Below, piece by piece: positions 8,001 through 17,022 of a DNA stretch of 64,000 bases; the first letter of the stretch is position 1, and each line of letters starts with the position of its first letter. Under the pieces are notes generated by a model that saw nothing but the letters and a program-made list of their open reading frames with translations, was not told where the DNA came from and did no database searches. The DNA lies in the NCBI RefSeq assembly GCF_004216555.1, contig NZ_SGWQ01000001.1, positions 555,126 to 619,125 on the forward strand. The letters are read 5' to 3'. Source of the DNA: Herbihabitans rhizosphaerae (lineage in GTDB: Bacteria > Actinomycetota > Actinomycetes > Mycobacteriales > Pseudonocardiaceae). The translations under genes and the position numbers were made by a program.

Positions 8001-8957
8001 ATGACCAGGCTCGTCTACGAAGCGGAACTCACTCCGATCATCGGCAGCATCTTCCAGCCGACCGGGTTCCCCGACATCGGCACAGCCACCTTCACCAGGT
8101 ACCAGGACGGCGACAAGGTGCCGTCGCTACTCGTGGAGTCCGTCCAGTCGATGGCCAATCGGCTGGAGGGCACCGCGTGGGACGACGCCGCCAACGCACC
8201 GGTCGCCGAGGTCGCGGGACTGCCGTGGGTGCGCGTCGTCCGCGCGGGCAGCGACGAGTTCCTGACGTCCAGCCGCCTCGAGGCGCACCGGCTCGCATCC
8301 GCCTTCGTACGAGACAGCACACTCGACGGACGACCCGTGTTCGAGGTGATGACGGAGCGCCTCGGCCTGGCGAAGGACACCCCGCTCAACCGGCCGGCCA
8401 TCGCCCGTGCGGTCGCGGCGCTCGACCCGTTCTGTCTGATCCACGGCGTGTTCTTCGCGAAGAAGGAATGGTGGGGGCAGCCGAGGTTCGAGCGGGCGGT
8501 GTCCGCGGTGATCGAGGCACACGACGTACAGCGCGCGGTCAGCGGTGGACGCAAGTCCGACCGCGTGCGGCACCAGATCGATGAGGACGCGGCCGGGGCC
8601 GCCGAAGGCTACGGCTCGATCCCCTTCCACCGCATCGAGTGGACGGCGAAGGACATCCTCGCGTCGTTCGTGATCGACACCGAGCTGCTGCGCTCCTACG
8701 GCCTGCCTCAGCCGGTCACCGAGACACTGGAAACGTTGGCACAGTGGGAGATTCGCACCCTGCTCGACGGTGGGCTGCGGCTGCGCACGGCATGCGACCT
8801 CAAGGTCACAGACGACCGCCGCCACCATGACTTGCCGTCGGCAACCGAGTTGCACGAGCGGCTCGGCGAGCTGATCCCTCAGTGCGGCGAGGTCTTCGGC
8901 GACGGTGAGCCGCTGACCGTCGAGTGGACCGCGCAGAAGAAGACGAAGAAGGGCTGA
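8001..8957 (+). CDS. csb1: Csb1 (GSU0053 family), Cas7-type backbone subunit
   Basis: The 318-residue protein matches the Csb1/GSU0053 family in its start (YEAELTPIIGSIFQPTGFPDIG) and the later SDRVRHQIDEDAAGAAEGYGSIPFHRIEW segment. Csb1 is the Cas7 group RAMP protein that polymerises along the crRNA spacer. An AGGAGA ribosome site lies 5 nt upstream of ATG 8001. It is followed after 3 nt by csb2. The C-terminus is lysine-rich (QKKTKKG). Confidence 0.93.
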   Translation: MTRLVYEAELTPIIGSIFQPTGFPDIGTATFTRYQDGDKVPSLLVESVQSMANRLEGTAWDDAANAPVAEVAGLPWVRVVRAGSDEFLTSSRLEAHRLASAFVRDSTLDGRPVFEVMTERLGLAKDTPLNRPAIARAVAALDPFCLIHGVFFAKKEWWGQPRFERAVSAVIEAHDVQRAVSGGRKSDRVRHQIDEDAAGAAEGYGSIPFHRIEWTAKDILASFVIDTELLRSYGLPQPVTETLETLAQWEIRTLLDGGLRLRTACDLKVTDDRRHHDLPSATELHERLGELIPQCGEVFGDGEPLTVEWTAQKKTKKG

Positions 8958-8960
8958 CTC

Positions 8961-10367
8961 ATGCCCACCTTCCTGGTACTGACCTTCCCGTGGGGCCGAT
9001 ATCACGCGACCCCGTGGGGGCGCCATGTCAACGAGGGCGCGGTCGAGATCCCTCCTTCGCCGTGGCGCTTGCTGCGCGCTCTGTACGCGGTGTGGCAGAC
9101 GCGCGTACCGGAGCTGAGCGAGGACGTGGTGCACGGCCTGCTGAACGAGTTGGCGGCGCCACCGATCTTCCACGTACCGCGCCACGAACTGTCGCACACG
9201 CGGCACTATTACCCGGACGTCGCGCATCGAAACGGGAAGGGCAGTGTCGACCGCACGCTCGACGCTTTCGCCGTGATGGCACGAGGTGCGAGCCTCGCCG
9301 CCGAGTGGCCGTTCGAGCTGAACGACGAACACGCCGCCGCGCTGAGCCGGCTCGCATCGTCGATTCCGTACTTCGGCCGCGCCGACAGCCTGTGCACCGG
9401 ATCCGCGCCGGCTCAGTGGACTCCGAACGACCACGAGACATGGGTCCCGCTGGACGTGGCGACGACGGTCGACCAGGACGCGGAGACCAGCACGGTGCTC
9501 GCCGCCGAAAAACCACTGCGGCTGGACTCACTGACTGCTCGTCCCGTCGACATTCGACGCGGCGGACTGCTGTTCCCAAGCGGCTCGCGACTCGTCGGTT
9601 ACCAACGGCTGGCGCCACTTCCCGCACCGCGACCTCGTCGAGCGCCGGGCCGCCCGGAGCCGAAGGCGATCCGGTTCACCATCGCGCAGTCCGGTCTGCC
9701 ACCGGAAACCGACGCTCTGGTGTACACCGACCTGCTCCGACAGGCTGCTCTGCACAAGCTCGGCAAAGCCCGCTGGGAGCGGCAGCACTCGATGCTCAGT
9801 GGCAAGACCGCTGCCGGTGAACCTCTGACCGGCCACCGGCACGCGCACTACCTGCCTGTTCTGACTTCGGAGCGCAGGCTCGGCGGCCTCATGGTCTGGG
9901 TGCCTGATGGCCTTCCCCACGACGAAGCCGACGCACTGACCAGAGTCATGGAATTGAACGGGCGGACCGTACGACGCGCAGTGCGAGTGCGCGTCGACGC
10001 CGTCGGCGACAGTGCGGCCGGACTCTGTCGACCGTCACGAGAATGGGTTTCGGTCACCCCGTTCACCCCGACTCGCTATCCGAAGGCCAAGCAGAGCTGG
10101 CACGAGTTCTTGAACGCCGAAATCGCTCGTGAACTGTCGATGCGCAACATCACCGTTGAGCCTGCCGTCGAGATCATCGACCGTGACTGGCGGGCATTCC
10201 GGCGGTACCGCCCGTCAGCACGGCTCCGTCAGAACCGGTCGCACGGCCAGGCAAACCGGCCATCAGAATTTCTCCGACTCCGGTTCGACGAGCCCGTCGC
10301 CGGCCCGGTCGCGTTGGGGCATTTGAGCCATTTCGGATTGGGGTTGTTCACGCCAGCCGAGGAGTAA
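8961..10367 (+). CDS. csb2: Csb2 (GSU0054 family), Cas5-Cas6-type fusion
   Basis: The 468-residue product has the N-terminal Cas5-like signature LTFPWGRYHATPWGRHVNEGAVEIPPSPWRLLRAL. Subtype I-G lacks a separate cas6, and Csb2 is held to combine the Cas5 role (5' handle binding) with Cas6-type crRNA processing in its C-terminal half. A His-containing ARWERQHSMLSGKTAAGEPLTGHRHAHYLP segment (about 270-300) could supply catalytic histidines; this assignment is inference. Both arrays have stem-loop repeats suited to such processing. Csb2 is tightly packed between csb1 and cas4/cas1. Confidence 0.92.
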   Translation: MPTFLVLTFPWGRYHATPWGRHVNEGAVEIPPSPWRLLRALYAVWQTRVPELSEDVVHGLLNELAAPPIFHVPRHELSHTRHYYPDVAHRNGKGSVDRTLDAFAVMARGASLAAEWPFELNDEHAAALSRLASSIPYFGRADSLCTGSAPAQWTPNDHETWVPLDVATTVDQDAETSTVLAAEKPLRLDSLTARPVDIRRGGLLFPSGSRLVGYQRLAPLPAPRPRRAPGRPEPKAIRFTIAQSGLPPETDALVYTDLLRQAALHKLGKARWERQHSMLSGKTAAGEPLTGHRHAHYLPVLTSERRLGGLMVWVPDGLPHDEADALTRVMELNGRTVRRAVRVRVDAVGDSAAGLCRPSREWVSVTPFTPTRYPKAKQSWHEFLNAEIARELSMRNITVEPAVEIIDRDWRAFRRYRPSARLRQNRSHGQANRPSEFLRLRFDEPVAGPVALGHLSHFGLGLFTPAEE

Positions 10368-10370
10368 GCC

Positions 10371-12011
10371 ATGGAAGCGGACCTGATACCAGCGCGGATG
10401 GTCAACGAGTTCGTCTACTGTCCTCGGCTGTTCTACCTGGAATGGGTGGAGGCGCGGTTCGCCGACAACGACGACACTCGAATCGGTCAGCAGGTGCACC
10501 GGCGGGTGGATGTCGAGGCCGGGACCGCCCCGCTGCCCGAGGACGGCGATCTCCGCGAGGCCCGATCGGTCACGCTCAGCTCGGAACGCCTCGGCGTTAT
10601 CGCCAAACTGGATCTGATCGAGGGCTCGGCCGGCACGGTCGTGCCGGTGGACTACAAGAAGGGCGGTCCCCAATCGGACGGCACTCCATGGCCGAGCGAC
10701 GAGGTGCAGGTGTGTTTGCAGGCATTGCTGTTGCGCGAGCACGGCTATCGGTGTGACCACGCGGAGTTGTACTACGCGGCGACTCGGCAGCGGGTGCGGG
10801 TCGACCTGACCGCCGAGCGAGTGGCGCGGACCGAGGATTTGGTCGCGGACGCGCGCGGGATTGCCGACCGCGCCGTCGCACCACTGCCGCTGGTCGACAG
10901 CCCGAAGTGTCCCCGGTGCTCGCTGGTGGGTCTGTGCCTGCCGGACGAGACCAACGCGCTACTCGCCAGGAGGGACACGCCGCCTCGTCGCCTGGTGCCG
11001 CGCGATCCGGACCAGCGGCCAGTTTACGTGACCGAGCCAGGCAGCTTCGTCGGTGTCCGAAGTGGACGGTTGGAGATCACGAAGGACAAGGAGAAGATCG
11101 GCTCGTTCCGCATGCTCGATGTCGCGCAGCTCGCGGTGTTCGGCCGCGTGCAGATCAGCACGCAGGCCCTGCAGCAGTGTTTCGCACGGGACATTCCAGT
11201 GTTGTGGCTCGGTCCGGGCGGGTGGCTCAATGGGTTCGCGGTGGGCCAGCCGTCGAAGTACGTCGAGCTTCGTCGCCGGCAGACCGCCGTGCACGCACAG
11301 GGCGGGGCCGGTCTGGCGCGGCGGATGATCGAGGGGAAGATCCTCAACTGCCGCACCCTGTTGCGGCGCAACGCACGTGGTGATGTCACCCAGGTCGTGG
11401 CGAGCCTGAAACGGCTCGCCGACCAGGCACGTCAGGCGGACAACTTCTCGACATTGCTGGGGATTGAGGGAGCGGCCGCCCGTTTGTACTTCGCCGTCTT
11501 CCCCTCGATGCTCGCGCCGGTCGCAGGAGACATCGCGGCCGAGTTCTCGTCGTTGGGCCGGAATCGTCGGCCTCCGCTGGACCCGCTGAACGCGTTGCTG
11601 TCGTTCTGCTATTCGATGCTGACCAAGGACTTGGTGGCCGTGACACTCGGCGTCGGCCTGGATCCGTACCTGGGTGTGTATCACCGGTCTCGGTACGGGC
11701 GGCCGGCGCTGGCTCTGGATCTCGCCGAAGAGTTCCGGCCATTGGTCGCCGATTCGGTCGTCATCGGCCTACTCAACAATGCCGAGATCGGGGAGGGCGA
11801 CTTTCTCCGCCGCGCCGGCGCGGTCGCGTTGACGCAATCGGGACGGCGGTCGGTTCTCAAAGCCTACGAACGTCGCCTCGATACGGAGATCCAGCACCCA
11901 CTTTTCGGCTATCGAATTTCGTATCGACGAGTGCTCGACCTTCAGGCGCGCCTTCTCGCCGCAACCCTGGTCGGCGAGCTACCTGAATACAAGCCAATGA
12001 CAACGCGGTGA
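10371..12011 (+). CDS. cas4-cas1: Cas4-Cas1 fusion, spacer-acquisition integrase
   Basis: Residues 1 to about 200 form Cas4: Cys17 (FVYCPRLFY) and Cys180/183/189 (CPRCSLVGLC) can bind an Fe-S cluster, and VPVDYKK near 94 plus QVCLQALLL near 114 are the RecB-type nuclease motifs. Residues from about 215 are Cas1, with Glu366 (GIEGAAAR), His438 (GVYHRSRYG) and acidic Asp450/Glu453-454 (ALDLAEE) as metal-binding catalytic residues. Cas4 trims and selects prespacers by PAM, and Cas1 with Cas2 integrates them. This fusion is characteristic of type I-G. All key residues are present, so adaptation looks functional. Confidence 0.95.
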   Translation: MEADLIPARMVNEFVYCPRLFYLEWVEARFADNDDTRIGQQVHRRVDVEAGTAPLPEDGDLREARSVTLSSERLGVIAKLDLIEGSAGTVVPVDYKKGGPQSDGTPWPSDEVQVCLQALLLREHGYRCDHAELYYAATRQRVRVDLTAERVARTEDLVADARGIADRAVAPLPLVDSPKCPRCSLVGLCLPDETNALLARRDTPPRRLVPRDPDQRPVYVTEPGSFVGVRSGRLEITKDKEKIGSFRMLDVAQLAVFGRVQISTQALQQCFARDIPVLWLGPGGWLNGFAVGQPSKYVELRRRQTAVHAQGGAGLARRMIEGKILNCRTLLRRNARGDVTQVVASLKRLADQARQADNFSTLLGIEGAAARLYFAVFPSMLAPVAGDIAAEFSSLGRNRRPPLDPLNALLSFCYSMLTKDLVAVTLGVGLDPYLGVYHRSRYGRPALALDLAEEFRPLVADSVVIGLLNNAEIGEGDFLRRAGAVALTQSGRRSVLKAYERRLDTEIQHPLFGYRISYRRVLDLQARLLAATLVGELPEYKPMTTR

Positions 12012-12015
12012 CACA

Positions 12016-12303
12016 ATGGCGCGACGCAGATACCTCATCGCCTACGATATCGCCGATCCTCAGCGGCTACGTCGGATATGCACGGTCATGGAGGATCACG
12101 GTGTGAGATTGCAGTACTCTGTATTCGTGTGCGACCTGTCCCTTGCCGAGCGGGCAGAGTTGGAGTCAAATGTCACCGAGATCATGAACCTCGCCGCCGA
12201 CAGCGTCGTACAGATTGACCTCGGCCCCACAGCCAGCCCGGCCGCCATCCGCACCCTCGGCCGCCCACGCACGTTGCCCGGCGCCGGCCCACAGATCGTC
12301 TGA
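12016..12303 (+). CDS. cas2: Cas2, adaptation complex subunit
   Basis: The 95-residue protein starts RRRYLIAYDIADPQRLRRI, with the conserved Asp after the first beta strand, and has the ferredoxin-like Cas2 pattern (YSVFVCDLSLAERAEL). It dimerises and bridges Cas1 dimers for spacer integration. It lies 4 nt after cas4/cas1 and directly before the leader of array 2. Confidence 0.95.
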   Translation: MARRRYLIAYDIADPQRLRRICTVMEDHGVRLQYSVFVCDLSLAERAELESNVTEIMNLAADSVVQIDLGPTASPAAIRTLGRPRTLPGAGPQIV

Positions 12304-12475
12304 CGCATGCGAGCGGTCAGGTACCACCTCAAACCCCGGGGACCACTCGCACGCAGGTCAGCGCACGATTTCCGACCTCAGAGGAGGTACACACGCACTG
12401 AACCACCCGCCCTCGAAGCGACCGCTCGCAACCCGCCGCGTTTCCGCAGGTCAAGGCCCCCAGAATCCGCGAGCC
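12304..12475 (+). promoter_or_regulatory. Leader of CRISPR array 2
   Basis: This 172-nt non-coding stretch sits between cas2 and the first intact repeat. The opposite end of the array is the degenerate one, so this end is the leader. GCAGGTCA occurs twice (about 12351 and 12446), and related AGGTACCACC/AGGTACACAC stretches also occur. It should hold the crRNA promoter and integration signals, though no clear -10/-35 pair is visible. Confidence 0.75.
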
Positions 12476-14142
12476 CTCACCCTGGCGATTCCCCGCCAGC
12501 TCCATTGCGGCGAGGAATTGTGACCAACGCCAGCGCCGAGTGCGTGCGCGCTCACCCTGGCGATTCCCCGCCAGCTCCATTGCGGCCGTACGACCAGCAC
12601 GGCCTTGTCGGTGTGGTCGAACTGCTCACCCTGGCGATTCCCCGCCAGCTCCATTGCGGCATGTACTCGCACAACCATGCTCCCCCGTTACACATCGGTC
12701 TCACCCTGGCGATTCCCCGCCAGCTCCATTGCGGCGATCAGCGCCGAGTCGCCCGCCAGGATCGCCCGGACCGCTCACCCTGGCGATTCCCCGCCAGCTC
12801 CATTGCGGCCGGTCTCCGTCGAGAGCGCGGCGGCCGAAGGAGACTGCCCTCACCCTGGCGATTCCCCGCCAGCTCCATTGCGGCATCTCGTCCTGAGCAC
12901 CAGCATGCCGCTCGGTCTCTTCCTCACCCTGGCGATTCCCCGCCAGCTCCATTGCGGCATCCAATGGACTTCGTCCGCCACCACGGCCGCCGGGCTCACT
13001 CACCCTGGCGATTCCCCGCCAGCTCCATTGCGGCAAACTGCCGCTCGGCATCAAGCTGAACACCACGGTCTCACCCTGGCGATTCCCCGCCAGCTCCATT
13101 GCGGCGTCCACGCCCCTGGACGAGGCGGGCACCCATGCGCACCTCACCCTGGCGATTCCCCGCCAGCTCCATTGCGGCGAGCACCAGGCTGCGGCGCGCG
13201 GCCGACGCCGAGTTGCGGGCTCACCCTGGCGATTCCCCGCCAGCTCCATTGCGGCAACCGCAAGAGTTCGCGCATCTACCGCCCCGACATCCGGGCTCAC
13301 CCTGGCGATTCCCCGCCAGCTCCATTGCGGCTGGTTCGCCTGGTGGATCAGCGCCTGAACGCGTTCAGCTCACCCTGGCGATTCCCCGCCAGCTCCATTG
13401 CGGCCGAGCAGTGCACGCGCCACTTCGGCGCGAGTCTGGGGCTCACCCTGGCGATTCCCCGCCAGCTCCATTGCGGCGCCAAGGCGTTCGGCCTGGAAAC
13501 CGAGGAGAAGGACCCCTCACCCTGGCGATTCCCCGCCAGCTCCATTGCGGCACTACCCGCGTTACTCACACCGTTAGTCACACCGTTCTCACCCTGGCGA
13601 TTCCCCGCCAGCTCCATTGCGGCAACCACACGTTGCCCGACGGCGTGAACGTCACCGTCTCACCCTGGCGATTCCCCGCCAGCTCCATTGCGGCAGGTCA
13701 TCCCGTACCGAGCCGGGGCGCACGCGTCGCACGCCTCACCCTGGCGATTCCCCGCCAGCTCCATTGCGGCACAGCAAAACGGCGTACTGGCATGATGGGA
13801 ATACGGTTCTCACCCTGGCGATTCCCCGCCAGCTCCATTGCGGCCGGTCGCAGCTCCTGCTCGGCGAGACGATCCGCGAACTGCTCACCCTGGCGATTCC
13901 CCGTCAGCTCCATTGCGGCCGCCGCCACGTGACGGTCGTCCTCCGGCAACCCGCCTCACCCTGGCGATTCCCCGCCAGCTCCATTGCGGCACGTGTGAGC
14001 GGCACCCGAACCTGTACATCCGAGATCTCGACTCACCCTGGCGATTCCCCGCCAGCTCCATTGCGGCAGATCGTTGGCCAGTTCACCGAGCGCGCTTTCC
14101 GGGTCGCTCAACCTGGCGATTCCCCGCCAGCTTGATTGCGCG
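12476..14142 (+). CRISPR. CRISPR array 2, 23 repeats (type I-G repeat variant B)
   Basis: Repeats of 36 nt start at 12476 and recur every 71-77 nt to 14107, giving 23 repeats and 22 spacers of 35-41 nt. The repeat starts CTCACCCTGG, has the stem CTGGCG/CGCCAG around ATTCCC, and ends CCATTGCGGC. The first 19 repeats look identical. The one at 13884 has CGTCAG, which still pairs through G-U. The last (14107) is degenerate (CTCAACC start, TTGATTGCGCG end), marking the distal end. No spacer repeats within this array by eye. Confidence 0.97.
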
Positions 14143-14236
14143 CGTGATCGCACGGGAGCGGGCAGAACGGCGACGGCCGCCCGCTGGGCGATCGCATTGG
14201 CGGCACGCCAGGGCTGGCGCGGTTATGGTCGTGATC

Positions 14237-14671
14237 ATGCGGAGGATTCCGCGCTGGTTGGCACGGGTGCCGATTCCGTTGTACCGGGCGGGTTTCTGTT
14301 CGGCGGCGGCTGGTGATGGTGGAGCACGTCGGACGAGTGAGCGAGGCGCGGCGGTACGTCGTGCTCGAAGTGCTGCTGCGCGAACCCGGCGGCGTGGTGG
14401 TCGCGTCGGGCTACGGGTGGGCGTCGCAGTGGTTGCGCAACGTTGTCGCGGCGCCTTCGGTGCGCGTGTGGTGGGGGCGGCTCAAAGCCGTGGCGAGTCG
14501 GGCCAGAGTGCTCGAGCCGGACGAGGGGCGGCGGTTCGGTACCGGCAGGCGCATCCGGGGCAGGCGAGGACCGTCGTGAAGGGCCTCAGGTTGCCCGAGT
14601 TGATCTATCCGGGGTCGCTGCCTGAGGACATCGGCGAGCGGGTTCCGTTGGTGCGCCTGCGTTTCGCGTGA
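14237..14671 (+). pseudogene. Frameshifted deazaflavin (F420)-dependent nitroreductase-family gene
   Basis: Pieces of one protein of the DDN/nitroreductase family run in order through three frames. MRRIPRWLARVPIPLYRAGF is in frame from ATG 14237. LFGGG follows in a second frame near 14292. VMVEHVGRVSEARRYVVLEV through WLRNVVAAPSVRVWWG and VLEPDE is in a third frame (14313-14530). RYRQAHPGQ through VPLVRLRFA returns to the first frame to the stop at 14671. An intact member is about 140-150 residues, which the joined pieces match. At least three indels are needed, so the gene is broken unless the sequence has errors. It lies right after CRISPR array 2. Confidence 0.8.
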
Positions 14672-16198
14672 TCAGATGGCGCGCTGGTGGTCTTTCCAGT
14701 ACGGCGCACGGAGGTCGCGCTTGAGGATCTTGCCGCTGGCATTGCGGGGCAGTGCGTCGACGATGTCCATGGTGCGCGGGCACTTGTAGCCGGCGAGCCG
14801 TTCGCGGCAGAAGGCGATGATGTCCTCGGCGGTCACGGCCCCGTCGGTCGACACGATCGCCTTGACCGACTCGCCCCAGCGCTCGTCCGGCACGCCGATG
14901 ATCGCGGCGTCGGTCACGTGCGGGTGATCCGCCAGCACACGTTCCACCTCAGGCCCGTACACGTTCTCACCACCGGTGATGATCATGTCTTTGAGGCGGT
15001 CTTCGACATAGAGATAACCCTCGGCGTCGAGGTGGCCGACGTCGCCGGTGCGGACCCAGTCGTCGGGGGTGACGGTTTCCGCTGTCGCGTCGGGCTTGTT
15101 GAGGTACTCGGTCATGCGGTGCACGGTGCGGATCCAGATCTCGCCTTGCTCGCCGGTTGGCGCGTCCTCTTCGGTGACGATGTCGACGACGCGGACCTCG
15201 ACGTTGGGCACCGGTTTGCCGGCGGACAGCAGCAGGTGTGCGCGGGTGGGGTCGCGGTGGTCCGCGGGCGCCAGAGAAGTGGCCACGCCGGCGAGTTCGG
15301 TTTGGCCGAAGACCTGGACGAAGTTCAAGTCCGGCCAGGCGTCGAGCGCCCGACGGAGCACGGGCAGCGGCATGGGGGCGGCGCCGTAGCCGAGGGAGCG
15401 CAGCTTGGCCAGCGCGCCGATCGCGGCGTCACCAGCGGCGAGAAACCCAGTGATCACCGGCGGCACGAAGAACGCGTGGGTCGCGCCGGCCAGCAGCGCC
15501 TTCACCAGCGACTGGGCGTCGGGTTCGCGAGTCATGAGGCTCGGCACGCCGGCGCGAATTCCGAAGAAGGCATAACAGATTCCGCCGACGTGGAACAGCG
15601 GCATCGCGACCAGGTTCTTGTCACCGTCGGCGAACGGGAACACGGTTCCGACATCGATCGTGTGCGTCACCAGAGCGTGCTGGCTGAGCACGACGCCCTT
15701 GGGCCGGCCGGTGGTGCCGGAGCTGTAGATCACCAGCGCGGTGTCGGCCGGCTCGACGTCCGGCGCGGGCGGTGTGGGCGTGGCGTCGGCGAGGAACCGC
15801 TCGTACTCGTCGTCGATCACGACGACGTGCTCCGCACCGGTCGCGGTGACCGCCGCGGACGCCAGGTCCGGCCCGGCGAACAGCATGTGCGCGCCGCTGT
15901 CGGTGTAGGCGTAGGACAACTCGTCGGCGGCAAGGCGCCAATTAAGAATCGCGATCCCGGCACCGATCGACGCGGCGGCGAAGGTCAACTCCAGGCAGGC
16001 GGGGTGGTTCTTGTCCAGGAACGCGATCCGGTCGCCTCGACCGATTCCGGCGGCGCGCAGACCTCCCGCGGCGCGGCGGATTCGGTCCGACCATCGCGAC
16101 CACGTCCACCGCGTGCCCTGGTAGTCGATGGCGACCACGTCGGGCGTGGCCGCCGCCCACTTCTCGGCCCAGTCGGCGAGGAGTTCTGTGGTGGTCAC
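14672..16198 (-). CDS. Acyl-CoA synthetase (AMP-forming), FadD-like
   Basis: This 508-residue adenylate-forming enzyme activates a carboxylic acid to its CoA thioester. The P-loop-like motif IYSSGTTGRPKG (about 170), the GQTELAG motif, the VRTGDVGHLDAEGYLYVEDRLKDMIITGGENVYGPEVE core and the final catalytic Lys in PRNASGKILKRDLR are all present. The chain length of the substrate cannot be read from sequence. The gene is divergent from a TetR regulator, with a perfect 22-bp palindrome between them, so substrate- or acyl-CoA-responsive repression is likely. Confidence 0.9.
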   Translation of the reverse strand: MTTTELLADWAEKWAAATPDVVAIDYQGTRWTWSRWSDRIRRAAGGLRAAGIGRGDRIAFLDKNHPACLELTFAAASIGAGIAILNWRLAADELSYAYTDSGAHMLFAGPDLASAAVTATGAEHVVVIDDEYERFLADATPTPPAPDVEPADTALVIYSSGTTGRPKGVVLSQHALVTHTIDVGTVFPFADGDKNLVAMPLFHVGGICYAFFGIRAGVPSLMTREPDAQSLVKALLAGATHAFFVPPVITGFLAAGDAAIGALAKLRSLGYGAAPMPLPVLRRALDAWPDLNFVQVFGQTELAGVATSLAPADHRDPTRAHLLLSAGKPVPNVEVRVVDIVTEEDAPTGEQGEIWIRTVHRMTEYLNKPDATAETVTPDDWVRTGDVGHLDAEGYLYVEDRLKDMIITGGENVYGPEVERVLADHPHVTDAAIIGVPDERWGESVKAIVSTDGAVTAEDIIAFCRERLAGYKCPRTMDIVDALPRNASGKILKRDLRAPYWKDHQRAI

Positions 16199-16217
16199 CT
16201 TGGCCTCCCAGAAGGTA

Positions 16218-16239
16218 AACTAGTCCGCGCGGACTAGTT
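16218..16239. promoter_or_regulatory. 22-bp perfect palindrome, TetR operator
   Basis: The half-site AACTAGTCCGC is followed directly by its exact complement. It lies 20 bp upstream of the acyl-CoA synthetase start and 48 bp before the divergent TetR start, which is the expected place for an operator controlling both. Confidence 0.8.
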
Positions 16240-16286
16240 CATGGTCGGTGCACGAGGCCGAGGTGTCAACCGGGGAGGAATTGCCA

Positions 16287-16922
16287 ATGCCGCGTCAGGC
16301 GCGGGGTGAGCGGATTCGTGGTGTCGCGCTGGACACCGCCATCGGCATCCTCACCGCGTCCGGCTACACCGCGCTCACCACCCGGGCCGTGCAGGAGGCC
16401 GCGGAGATGTCGCGCGGCTCGTTTCTGCACCAGTTCCCCACCCGTGAGGACCTGCTCGCCGCCGTGATCGAGGAACTCGTGGAACGCCGGGCCCACCGCG
16501 CGCAGACGATCATCGACCGGTTCGCCGTCGAGCCGCCGGCCGATCGGCTCACCGCCGCGATCGGCGCCGTGCGCGAGTTGTTCTCCGGCCCCGATTTCCT
16601 CGCCGAGATGGAACTGTGGGCCGCCGCGCGCACCAATCCGAATCTGCACGCCACGCTGGTGCCCGTCGTCGAGCGGATCAGCCGGCGCCTGCGCGCACAA
16701 CTGGCCGAGCTGTTCGGCCCGAAGCTGACCGCGCATCCCGACTACCCGCGCGTGGCGATGCTGACCGTGGAGATCGCCAGGGGGCTCGCGTTCAGCGCGC
16801 CGATCCGCCGAGGCACCGGGGACACCACGCTGCTGGACTACTGGTGCGACGCGGCCGCCGCCATGCTCGGCACGACGCGCGCCAGGACCACACCGTCCCA
16901 CCACGACGAGTTGCCCGTCTGA
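16287..16922 (+). CDS. TetR-family regulator of the adjacent acyl-CoA synthetase
   Basis: The 211-residue protein has the N-terminal TetR helix-turn-helix (ILTASGYTALTTRAVQEAAEMSRGSFLHQFPTREDLL). The ligand domain contains a TetR_C-type segment EMELWAAARTNPNLHATLVPVVERI. I chose ATG 16287, which has GGGGAGG 8 nt upstream, over an in-frame GTG at 16248 without a ribosome site. The palindrome in the shared promoter region suggests it represses itself and the ligase. The ligand is probably an acyl-CoA or related acid; this is inference from the neighbour. Confidence 0.9.
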   Translation: MPRQARGERIRGVALDTAIGILTASGYTALTTRAVQEAAEMSRGSFLHQFPTREDLLAAVIEELVERRAHRAQTIIDRFAVEPPADRLTAAIGAVRELFSGPDFLAEMELWAAARTNPNLHATLVPVVERISRRLRAQLAELFGPKLTAHPDYPRVAMLTVEIARGLAFSAPIRRGTGDTTLLDYWCDAAAAMLGTTRARTTPSHHDELPV

Positions 16923-16934
16923 CCTGGTTGTCGC

Positions 16935-17016
16935 GAGTCCCGCGCTCAGACACCCCGAGTCCCGCGCCCTGCACCGGTGCACAGCGCGGGACTCACCGGT
17001 GCACAGCGCGGGACTC
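16935..17016. repeat. Cluster of four 11-bp arms (GAGTCCCGCGC and complement) between convergent genes
   Basis: GAGTCCCGCGC occurs at 16935 and 16957. Its complement GCGCGGGACTC occurs at 16984 and 17006, with ACCGGTGCACA between the last two. The arms can form alternative hairpins, including one with an 11-bp stem at 16957-16994. The block ends both converging genes and looks like a dispersed extragenic repeat acting as a bidirectional terminator. Confidence 0.7.
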
Positions 17017-17022
17017 GCGCGT

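Noticed and set aside
3485-12303. A wholly new CRISPR subtype
   Set aside because: The gene set and order, Cas3 with C-terminal HD, Csx17, Csb1, Csb2 and the Cas4-Cas1 fusion all match known subtype I-G.
12307-14135. Several open frames through CRISPR array 2 on both strands
   Set aside because: They are periodic translations of the repeat and have no ribosome sites or domain content.
14672-16237. 516-codon plus-strand frame over the acyl-CoA synthetase
   Set aside because: It is the antisense shadow of a gene with all adenylation motifs.
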